Source: Spirochaetaceae bacterium | Lineage (GTDB): Bacteria; Spirochaetota; Spirochaetia; JABEVK01 | Reading direction: 5' to 3' | Length of the DNA stretch: 7,878 bases | NCBI GenBank assembly: GCA_023265735.1 | Contig: JAHFSN010000078.1 | Location: forward strand, 1 to 7,878 | Part shown: positions 1-5,019 of the stretch, in pieces | How the letters are laid out: each line of letters opens with the position of its first letter | How positions within the stretch are numbered: the stretch's first letter is position 1 | The notes under the pieces: generated by a model | Told to the model about the DNA's origin: nothing | The model's input: the letters and a program-made list of their open reading frames with translations, nothing else | The model's database searches: none | Program-made: the position numbers and the translations under genes

Positions 1-1
1 G

Positions 2-214
2 GTATCGGGCACGGTCTGCATGGACCAGTTTCTCGTGGACCTGGGCCCGGATTCCGGAGTTTCGGCGGGCGACGAGGTCATCCTGTTTGGCCCCCCGTCA
101 CCGAAACGCCAAGTTCAGCCACCCACGGCCGCCGACCTGGCCGAAATCGCGGGAACCATCAGCTACGAACTGCTTTGCGGAGTGTCGGCCCGGGTACCCC
201 GGCTCGACGCGTAA
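2..214 (+). CDS. alr: Alanine racemase, C-terminal part (5' end outside window)
   Basis: The last 70 residues of a pyridoxal-phosphate alanine racemase, which interconverts L- and D-alanine in the cytoplasm to supply D-Ala for peptidoglycan. The frame is open from base 2 and ends at the TAA at 212-214. Visible family landmarks of the C-terminal beta domain are a TVCMDQFLVDLG stretch (residues 4-15 of the visible part; in characterised racemases the CMDQ-type segment lines the active site), a GDEVILFG strand, a PTAADLAEIAGTISYE helix, and the closing CGVSARVPR signature. The catalytic lysine and tyrosine lie upstream of the window and cannot be checked. Only 14 bases separate this stop from the stop of convergent galU, and no terminator hairpin is seen between them. 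Identification rests on several conserved blocks in the right order and is firm for the family. Confidence 0.93.
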   Translation, partial: VSGTVCMDQFLVDLGPDSGVSAGDEVILFGPPSPKRQVQPPTAADLAEIAGTISYELLCGVSARVPRLDA

Positions 215-228
215 CGAAGATCTTCGCC

Positions 229-1062
229 CTACAGACCGGCGGCCTCGGCCTTGATGATTTCTCGCAGTTCGGGAAATTGCTTGGCGTACCGCAGGGTCGC
301 CTGCAGGAATCCGGGAATGTTCCCGGTGTCGAGCCGCTCCCCCTCCATGCGCCGGTAGACCACCTTTCCCGCCTTCATCAGCTTGTTGAGGGCGTAGACG
401 TGGAAGTACTCTCCGGTGGTGTGGTGCCGGTAGCCTTCCTCCAGATGGTCAAAGAACTCGGGCGTGTAGAGGTAGCGCCCCATCGACGCTTCCCGGCTGG
501 GCTCTGTCCCCACCGGGGGCTTCTCCACGATATCTCTGACGTGGAGCCCGTCGGGCGCCAGGTCGAGGACGCCGTACCGGTTGAGTTCCGGCGGATCGTA
601 GAAGCTCGCCAGGACGGTACAACCGGTTTCTTGATAGGCCTCGATGAGCTGCCCCGCCAGGGGCTTGGGTCCAAGGTGGAGGTCGTCGGGGTAGGCCACC
701 ACCACGGGCTCGCCGCCGATGAGGGGTTTCACCTGCAGGAGGGCGTGGCCCGTGCCCTTCATCTCCATCTGCCTCACAAAGCTGAAATGGGCGGGGTACG
801 GACGGATCAGGTCGAGTTTCGCCTGGGCGTGCTCGGACTCAAACAGGGCCTCTAGTTCCATTTCGCGGTCGAGGTAGTCCTCGACGGCCCGTTTCCTTCG
901 GCTCGTGATGACGATGATGTCGGTGATGCCGCTGGCGAGGAATTCCTCGATAATGAAGGCGATCGACGGCTTGTTGAGAAGGGGGAGCATCTCCTTGGCA
1001 ATGGTCTTGGTGACCGGGAGAAATCGGGTGCCGTAGCCCGCCGCGACGATGACGCCTTTCAT
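229..1062 (-). CDS. galU: UTP--glucose-1-phosphate uridylyltransferase (GalU)
   Basis: A 277-residue nucleotidyltransferase that makes UDP-glucose from UTP and glucose-1-phosphate, feeding surface polysaccharide and glycolipid synthesis. Residues 1-25 hold the nucleotide-binding signature (VAAGYGTRFLPVTKT, then KEMLPLLNKP). RQMEMKGTGHALL lies at about 98-109, the metal-associated PDD at 125-127, NRYGVL at 161-166, VEKP at 179-182, and GERLDTGNIPG at about 241-251. The usual GEIQLTDA-type segment is replaced by GEYFHVYALNKL (about 217-228), a variant I associate with spirochaete GalU from memory. I chose the ATG at 1062 because homology starts exactly there and AGGAG lies 7 bases upstream; an in-frame ATG at 1122 would add 20 residues with no family similarity. 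A candidate promoter lies in the divergent region with the lipoprotein gene. The family call is firm; the exact nucleotide and sugar preference is inferred. Confidence 0.92.
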   Translation of the reverse strand: MKGVIVAAGYGTRFLPVTKTIAKEMLPLLNKPSIAFIIEEFLASGITDIIVITSRRKRAVEDYLDREMELEALFESEHAQAKLDLIRPYPAHFSFVRQMEMKGTGHALLQVKPLIGGEPVVVAYPDDLHLGPKPLAGQLIEAYQETGCTVLASFYDPPELNRYGVLDLAPDGLHVRDIVEKPPVGTEPSREASMGRYLYTPEFFDHLEEGYRHHTTGEYFHVYALNKLMKAGKVVYRRMEGERLDTGNIPGFLQATLRYAKQFPELREIIKAEAAGL

Positions 1063-1069
1063 GCAAGAA

Positions 1070-1074
1070 CTCCT
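1070..1074 (-). promoter_or_regulatory. Shine-Dalgarno site of galU
   Basis: AGGAG on the minus strand, 7 bases before the ATG at 1062. It decides the start against the longer in-frame ORF and is one of only two clear ribosome sites in the window. Confidence 0.85.
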
Positions 1075-1101
1075 GAGGGGACCGAGGGCGGTCCGTTCGC
1101 C

Positions 1102-1130
1102 ATAGTAGTGGACCCGGGCCAAACGGACAA
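1102..1130 (-). promoter_or_regulatory. Candidate galU promoter
   Basis: On the minus strand, TTGTCC (1130 to 1125, 4 of 6 matches to the -35 consensus) is followed by a 17-base spacer and TACTAT (1107 to 1102, 4 of 6 matches to the -10). Transcription would start near 1095, giving a leader of about 33 bases that contains the AGGAG site. The -35 overlaps the -35 candidate of the divergent lipoprotein gene. Assigned by eye only. Confidence 0.4.
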
Positions 1131-1154
1131 GAACCGGGAGCGGCGTGGTATAGT
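1124..1154 (+). promoter_or_regulatory. Candidate lipoprotein-gene promoter, leaderless
   Basis: TATAGT at 1149-1154 matches the -10 consensus at 5 of 6 positions and is identical to the -10 of the tRNA promoter in this window. A weak -35, CGGACA (1124-1129), lies 19 bases upstream. The expected start of transcription, about 7 bases past the -10, is at or within a base or two of the ATG at 1161. No Shine-Dalgarno sequence precedes that ATG. The -10 is convincing; the -35 is weak. Confidence 0.5.
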
Positions 1155-1160
1155 CGACCC

Positions 1161-1814
1161 ATGCGGATCCTTGTTGTTTTTGTGGGATGTCTGGTCTTGG
1201 GTGGTTGCTCTCTGGAGGCGAAAATGACGCTTCAACCCGCCGGGGCCCTCGACGTTGAGAGTGTGGTCACCCTAAAGGCCCCCGCCAGGGAGGCGTGGAA
1301 GAACCTCAGAGACCTCGATCCTAGCCTTCCGCCGGACCCCTTTGCCCCCGGGCTCTGGCGGGGCTTGGGTCCCCAAGCCAAGATCGTTCCCACGGACGCG
1401 GGGACGACCCTCGGCTTTGGAATCGCCGAGCCGAAGAAGTTCTTCCCGGGCCTGAAGGCCTCGCCGGGAGAATGGGACCTGGTGATCGACAGGGCCACCG
1501 TTCGCAAGCTGGCGTCGATGAGCAGTTGGGGAGACTCCCCCGCCCTGGACTCCCTCATCCCCAGCCCCGAGACCCAAGTGACCGAGGCGGACTACCGAGA
1601 CCTGCTCGCGTACTTTCTGGGACCCAACGTCAGCTCCCAGGCGGCCCGGGCCTTGATCGATGGCTCCACGGTCCAGCTCACCTTGATCGCCCCTCGTCCC
1701 GTGGTCAGCGCCGAAGGCGCCGTTTCGGTGACCGGAAACCAGGCCGTGTACCGCTGGCCCCTCGTCCGTGTTCTGGCTCTCACGACGCCGATCCGGCTTC
1801 ATCTCACATTCTGA
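1161..1814 (+). CDS. Predicted lipoprotein of unknown function
   Basis: A 217-residue protein I do not recognise. Residues 1-15 form a short hydrophobic signal peptide ending in the lipobox LGGC, so Cys16 should be lipidated after signal peptidase II cleavage and the protein tethered to a membrane facing the periplasm. Position +2 is Ser rather than Asp; by the enterobacterial sorting rule that would favour the outer membrane, but the rule may not apply here. The mature part has no transmembrane segment and looks like a mixed alpha/beta domain, with a central DYRDLLAYFLGP stretch (144-155) and a strand-rich C terminus ending LHLTF. The ATG at 1161 fits the signal peptide exactly; no ribosome site precedes it and a -10-like TATAGT lies just upstream. 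It is divergent from galU and is followed by the tRNA promoter only 9 bases after its stop. The CDS is secure; the function is unknown. Confidence 0.88.
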   Translation: MRILVVFVGCLVLGGCSLEAKMTLQPAGALDVESVVTLKAPAREAWKNLRDLDPSLPPDPFAPGLWRGLGPQAKIVPTDAGTTLGFGIAEPKKFFPGLKASPGEWDLVIDRATVRKLASMSSWGDSPALDSLIPSPETQVTEADYRDLLAYFLGPNVSSQAARALIDGSTVQLTLIAPRPVVSAEGAVSVTGNQAVYRWPLVRVLALTTPIRLHLTF

Positions 1815-1823
1815 GGAGGCCGC

Positions 1824-1852
1824 TTGACAGACGGTGGGGCTTTCCCTATAGT
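1824..1852 (+). promoter_or_regulatory. Strong sigma-70-type promoter of the tRNA unit
   Basis: A perfect TTGACA (1824-1829), a 17-base spacer and TATAGT (1847-1852, 5 of 6). Transcription should start near 1859, about four bases before the tRNA-Arg 5' end at 1863, so the precursor would have almost no 5' leader. This is the strongest promoter in the window and a reference for the organism's housekeeping sigma factor. Confidence 0.88.
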
Positions 1853-1862
1853 GCCTGTGTCT

Positions 1863-1935
1863 GTCCCGTTAGCTCAGTGGATAGAGCGAGCGCCTCCTAA
1901 GCGCTAGGTCGGACGTTCAATTCGTCTACGGGACA
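1863..1935 (+). tRNA. tRNA-Arg, anticodon CCU (reads AGG)
   Basis: A 73-base cloverleaf that folds fully. The acceptor GTCCCGT (1863-1869) pairs with ACGGGAC (1928-1934), with A1935 as discriminator. The D arm is GCTC/GAGC (1872-1875, 1884-1887). The anticodon stem AGCGC/GCGCT encloses the loop CTCCTAA, with CCT at 1896-1898. The T arm GGACG/CGTCT (with one G-T pair) encloses TTCAATT. The 3' CCA is not encoded, so it must be added enzymatically. It is first in a two-tRNA transcript, 36 bases ahead of tRNA-Asp. The CCU isoacceptor serves the AGG codon. Confidence 0.96.
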
Positions 1936-1971
1936 TTGAACGGTTTGACCGCTCCCGGAATCTGAGAAATT

Positions 1972-2045
<74 letters not shown>

Positions 2046-2048
2046 AGA

Positions 2049-2077
2049 AACCGAACCGTGTGGTTCGGTTTTTTTTT
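2049..2077 (+). terminator. Rho-independent terminator of the tRNA unit
   Basis: AACCGAACC (2049-2057), the loop GTGT, then GGTTCGGTT (2062-2070) form a nine-pair perfect stem that runs into nine consecutive T residues (2069-2077). On the opposite strand the same stem is followed by only three T residues, so it would be a weak terminator for the metallo-hydrolase operon that ends at 2092. Confidence 0.93.
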
Positions 2078-2091
2078 GCCCAGAGCGTTTC

Positions 2092-2850
2092 TTAAAACTC
2101 CACGACGAGGCCATCGTAGGCCGGTGCCATCCCCGTGGGCAGGGTGGGCGCCCAGACCGCGTGGTCCACATCGTGGGAGAAATGCGTGAAGTAGGTGTTC
2201 TTCGCCCCCACCACCCGGGCCATTTCGACGGCCTCGTCCAAACTGAAGTGGGTGGGATGCGGTTTGGAGCGGAGGGCTCCCAGGATGAGAACGTCGAGGC
2301 CTTTCAGCTGACCCAAGGTGGCGTCGGGAATTCCGTTGCAGTCCGTTAGGTAGGCCAGGCCCCCGAACCGAAAGCCCAGGATCCGGGCGTCTCCGTGCTG
2401 AATGTCCAGCGGCAAGACCGACAGCCCGGACACGACGACCGATGTGCCGGCTTCGAGACGACGAAAGTTCAGCCGGGGCCGCGACGTCTTTCCATCACCC
2501 TCTCGGAAGAAATAGGGAAAGGACTCGTGGACGACCCCCGTGGTGGCGTGGTCGGCCCAGACGTCGATGGGACGCTTCCAGGAAAGGGGCCGCAAATCGT
2601 CGAGACCCAGGATGTGGTCGGCATGGGCATGGGTGAGGAACACCGCCTCGAGGTTCTGCAGGTCGGCATCGAGGGCCTGGGTCCGAAAGTCAGGTCCTGC
2701 GTCCACCAGCCATGACTTCTCGCCTTCCTCGAGGAGGACGGAGGCCCGCCGCCGCCGGTTCCGGGGATCGGGCGACCGGCAGACGTTGCATTGGCAACCG
2801 ACCATCGGCACCCCCGTCGAGGTTCCTGTGCCCCAAAAAGTCAGCTTCAC
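2092..2850 (-). CDS. PhnP-type MBL-fold metallo-hydrolase
   Basis: A 252-residue single-domain enzyme of the metallo-beta-lactamase fold, in the group that includes PhnP (a phosphoribosyl cyclic phosphodiesterase). The active-site motif is THAHADH (73-79), with further metal ligands expected at His152 (in DIQHGD), Asp170 (in YLTDCN) and His223 (in YFTHFSH). Near the N terminus, after TFWGTGTSTGVP, Cys19, Cys21 and Cys24 form the CxCxxC that in PhnP binds a structural zinc together with a C-terminal His. All expected ligands are present, so it should be active; it is probably a cytoplasmic phosphodiesterase, substrate unknown. No phn genes are nearby. The start is the GTG at 2850, with GGGAG 7 bases upstream; a longer frame to 3090 runs antisense-like through the upstream gene and has no family similarity. 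Its GTG overlaps the upstream TGA as GTGA, implying translational coupling. Confidence 0.9.
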   Translation of the reverse strand: MKLTFWGTGTSTGVPMVGCQCNVCRSPDPRNRRRRASVLLEEGEKSWLVDAGPDFRTQALDADLQNLEAVFLTHAHADHILGLDDLRPLSWKRPIDVWADHATTGVVHESFPYFFREGDGKTSRPRLNFRRLEAGTSVVVSGLSVLPLDIQHGDARILGFRFGGLAYLTDCNGIPDATLGQLKGLDVLILGALRSKPHPTHFSLDEAVEMARVVGAKNTYFTHFSHDVDHAVWAPTLPTGMAPAYDGLVVEF

Positions 2851-3620
2851 CCGGCGGCTCCCGCGTTGTGTTTGGGACGGAGGTTCCTTTGAAAACGGAA
2901 ATCCTCGATCAGTTCCAACCAGTCGAGGTGGAAGTCGACGAGGAAGCCGCCCTGACCGTCGACGGTTCCTTCGAGGACGAACGGCTTGTCGCGGGCCACA
3001 AACCTGAGCTGGAACGGACCCTGGGTCGCAGGCGGCAGCCCCTTCAGGACCAGGCGCTTGGTGTGGAACGAAGTCACTTCGACCCTCCACTTCTGGTCGC
3101 CCGAAACCAGCAGGACTTCGGGTCCCAGTTTGAGGAGCCGGGCGGCCGCCTCCGTCAGGTCAAAGGCCTCGGAAGCCAGGGACTCCCAGGATTGCTGCCG
3201 TCCTTCCAACTCCTCCAGGTACTGGCCCAGGAACTGAATAAATTCCGCCGGGAGAGACTTGAAGCGGATTTCCAGGAAACAGACATTTTTCCGCTCGGGG
3301 ACGGGAACGAGGTCGGTGAGTCCGACCCGCAGGGGAAACCTCATGACGTCGTTCATCTCGGGGTTATCGAAGGTCAGGATGAGGATGTGGGTTCCAGTTT
3401 TGAATTTCGAGAACAGGTTGATTTCGGAGGGCGTGAGGACGGCCAGGAGCCTACCACCTTCGGCTCCCAGGGTGGCGGGGACGCAATTCAAGGTGTATTC
3501 GCCCAGTTTGAGGACGGTCTGATTCGCCACAAAGCCGGTTCGCTTCAAAAAGAACGCATCCACCTTGAGGGTCGTTTGGCCGAGCCTCTCCATGACAGAT
3601 TGGGGATCGCGCGGGGGCAT
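2847..3620 (-). CDS. Uncharacterised protein, possibly PilZ-like
   Basis: A 257-residue soluble protein without signal peptide or membrane segment. Residues about 18-105 look like a beta-rich domain (TLKVDAFFLK, TLNCVPATLG, RLLAVLTP, HILILTFDNP). Next come a conserved-looking DLVPVPERKNVCFLEIRFKS block (103-122), a helical region (about 124-165, EFIQFLGQYLEELEGRQQSW) and a second beta-rich part ending GGFLVDFHLDWLELIEDFRF (224-243). The overall plan recalls two-part PilZ-type proteins known from spirochaetes, but I cannot see the usual RxxxR and (D/N)xSxxG c-di-GMP-binding motifs, so ligand binding is unproven. The ATG at 3620 gives the full frame; it has no good ribosome site (only GATGGA nearby). 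It is the first gene of a two-gene operon, its TGA overlapping the next GTG. The gene is certain; the family call is tentative. Confidence 0.82.
   Translation of the reverse strand: MPPRDPQSVMERLGQTTLKVDAFFLKRTGFVANQTVLKLGEYTLNCVPATLGAEGGRLLAVLTPSEINLFSKFKTGTHILILTFDNPEMNDVMRFPLRVGLTDLVPVPERKNVCFLEIRFKSLPAEFIQFLGQYLEELEGRQQSWESLASEAFDLTEAAARLLKLGPEVLLVSGDQKWRVEVTSFHTKRLVLKGLPPATQGPFQLRFVARDKPFVLEGTVDGQGGFLVDFHLDWLELIEDFRFQRNLRPKHNAGAAG
2858..2862 (-). promoter_or_regulatory. Shine-Dalgarno site of the metallo-hydrolase gene
   Basis: GGGAG on the minus strand, 7 bases before the GTG at 2850 and inside the last codons of the upstream gene. It supports the GTG start and reinitiation at the GTGA overlap. 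Confidence 0.7.
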
Positions 3621-3634
3621 GATTCCATCTTAGC

Positions 3635-3663
3635 TTGCCCAATGGTCCTTCGTCCAGTAAAGT
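3635..3663 (+). promoter_or_regulatory. Candidate promoter of the membrane hydrolase gene
   Basis: TTGCCC (3635-3640, 4 of 6), a 17-base spacer and TAAAGT (3658-3663, 4 to 5 of 6). The predicted transcription start is near 3670, two or three bases before the ATG at 3673, so translation would be leaderless or nearly so. No Shine-Dalgarno sequence is present before that ATG. Confidence 0.4.
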
Positions 3664-3665
3664 GA

Positions 3666-3671
3666 ATTTTA
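3666..3671 (-). promoter_or_regulatory. Candidate -10 box for the PilZ-like/MBL operon
   Basis: TAAAAT on the minus strand (3671 to 3666) matches the -10 consensus at 5 of 6 positions. The best -35 at 17 bases is AGGTCA (3694 to 3689), only 3 of 6. Transcription would start near 3659, leaving a leader of about 39 bases. The box overlaps the putative start region of the divergent hydrolase gene. Weak evidence. Confidence 0.3.
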
Positions 3672-3672
3672 G

Positions 3673-5013
3673 ATGCGTTATGGCGAACTGACCTTTCTGG
3701 TCGTTTTGGTGATTTACCACGCCTTTCTCCTGGTTCCCCGGTTCCGCCGGCCGTTTGCGGCAAACTATCTGGTCTTCCTGGCGGGGGCCGCCTTGGGCTG
3801 GAACCTAGGACTGGAGGGGCTGCGGTGGCAGACCCTCCCCGCCATCGTCCTCATCTTGGTCGACCTCTTCGTCCTCTTCCCCTCCTTCGCCTCGCTTCGG
3901 GGCCGGGCGCCCCAACGAGGATTTTTCCGGTTCGTGGGGCGCTTCTTTCGTGGACTCCTCGCTTGGGCGGGGTGGCTGGTGGCCGTGGCATCCGTCGTCC
4001 TCGCGGTGGCGTTTCCGCTACCCCGGGTAGAGCTGACGGGCGGACTGCCCCCCGGCTACCGGGTGGTCCGTTTCCCGGCCAGTGCCGACCAGGCGCCCGT
4101 AGAACTGCAGATCTGGTACCCCGCCTCGGGAGACCTTCACTCCGCTAGCCGGCCGAATTCCCTCACGGAAACCTGGCAACGGCAGCGCGAAGCCGGAGGC
4201 CTTCCGGTGTTCTGGCAGTCTTACCTCGACAGACTCCCATCGTCCCTGATCAAGGGAGGAAAGCTCGCCTCCGCCGGCACGAAGTACCCCGTGGTGTACG
4301 TGGCGGTTCCCCGAGGCCAGGACCCGTCGGATTTCGGCTACCTGTTCGAAGACCTGGCCAGCCGCGGCTTCCTGGTGGTGGCCCCCACGGCCGTGACCCC
4401 GATGAAGGGGCCGGCCGCCTTCTCGTGGACAGCTACCTGGACGGAGCTCTCCCGGCCCTTCGTAAAGCCCGAGCTGTGGCTCGAACCCGAGCTCTCCAAC
4501 AGAACCAAGGAGGGCCCCGCCGACTACCACTGGCTGGTGCCGGCCCAGGCGGCGCTCAAACAGCTGGATGGGGAACCAGGGGACCTTCTCTTCGGATCGG
4601 TGGACTGGACCCACCAGGGACTGTGGGCCTGGGGGACCAGCGGAGCTCCGCCGTCGTCGGCACCGCAGGTCCTCGGTCTGAGGGGAGTGGTTCAGGCGGG
4701 AGGAACCGTCCCCGCTGGCCACCAAGCCAAGGTCCCCGAGCTATGGATTATGGCGGGGGCACCGCCTCCCGACTCTCCTCGCCTGTGGACCCTGACCACG
4801 GGCCACCTTCAGAGGTCCGACTTGGCCGACGCGGCCTACCTGAAGCCGTACCTCGCCTTCTTTGGTCTCAAGTCGCAGGCGGACGCAGGACCCCACGCCG
4901 TGCTCCGGCAATACCAGGCGGCCTTCTTCCAGTTTGTGTTCTGGTCCGAGGGCAACACGACATTCAGCCAGACGGTTCCGGAAGTCCCGGGGATCACCCT
5001 GACCGGGAAGTAG
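3673..5013 (+). CDS. Membrane-anchored PAF-acetylhydrolase-like alpha/beta hydrolase, possibly inactive
   Basis: A 446-residue protein with about four hydrophobic segments (residues 6-21, 32-48, 55-74, 94-116) and then a large soluble domain. The second and third segments flank LEGLRWQTLPA, which matches the EGYRWQM-like loop I know from bacterial membrane hydrolases of the platelet-activating-factor acetylhydrolase type. The soluble part follows that fold: YRVVRFPA and VELQIWYPA (129-151), KYPVVYVAVPRG (204-215), FEDLASRGFLVVAP (225-238), WAWGTSGAP (318-326), LGLRGVVQAGG (334-344) and TTGHLQRSDLADA (375-387). Ser323 in GTSGA is the candidate nucleophile and His378 the candidate histidine. 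The family's SHG segment reads AVPRG here, and the Asp usual in the LDG motif reads Gln/Ala (341-342). So it may be divergent or catalytically dead. There is no ribosome site; the ATG suits the first membrane helix. It is convergent with the NeuB-like gene, with a 6-base gap. Confidence 0.78.
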   Translation: MRYGELTFLVVLVIYHAFLLVPRFRRPFAANYLVFLAGAALGWNLGLEGLRWQTLPAIVLILVDLFVLFPSFASLRGRAPQRGFFRFVGRFFRGLLAWAGWLVAVASVVLAVAFPLPRVELTGGLPPGYRVVRFPASADQAPVELQIWYPASGDLHSASRPNSLTETWQRQREAGGLPVFWQSYLDRLPSSLIKGGKLASAGTKYPVVYVAVPRGQDPSDFGYLFEDLASRGFLVVAPTAVTPMKGPAAFSWTATWTELSRPFVKPELWLEPELSNRTKEGPADYHWLVPAQAALKQLDGEPGDLLFGSVDWTHQGLWAWGTSGAPPSSAPQVLGLRGVVQAGGTVPAGHQAKVPELWIMAGAPPPDSPRLWTLTTGHLQRSDLADAAYLKPYLAFFGLKSQADAGPHAVLRQYQAAFFQFVFWSEGNTTFSQTVPEVPGITLTGK

Positions 5014-5019
5014 AGGCCT

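Noticed and set aside
175..855. Plus-strand open frame of 226 codons opposite galU
   Set aside because: It lies wholly antisense to a conserved enzyme and overlaps the alr 3' end; its translation has no recognisable feature. Long antisense frames are expected in GC-rich DNA.
1472..1900. Plus-strand open frame running from the lipoprotein gene into tRNA-Arg
   Set aside because: It is a second frame of the lipoprotein gene and ends inside a tRNA.
1813..1942. GAGGAGG ribosome-site-like sequence followed by TTG or GTG codons before tRNA-Arg
   Set aside because: Any frame would run through the tRNA promoter into the tRNA or stop after a few codons; the promoter and tRNA explain the sequence.
1941..1951. 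Small hairpin CGGT-TTG-ACCG between the two tRNAs
   Set aside because: Four pairs with no T-run; too weak for a terminator and more likely chance or a processing spacer.
2712..3665. Plus-strand open frame of 317 codons across the metallo-hydrolase and PilZ-like genes
   Set aside because: It mirrors two minus-strand genes, one with clear catalytic motifs and a matching ribosome site. The plus-strand product is low-complexity and charged.
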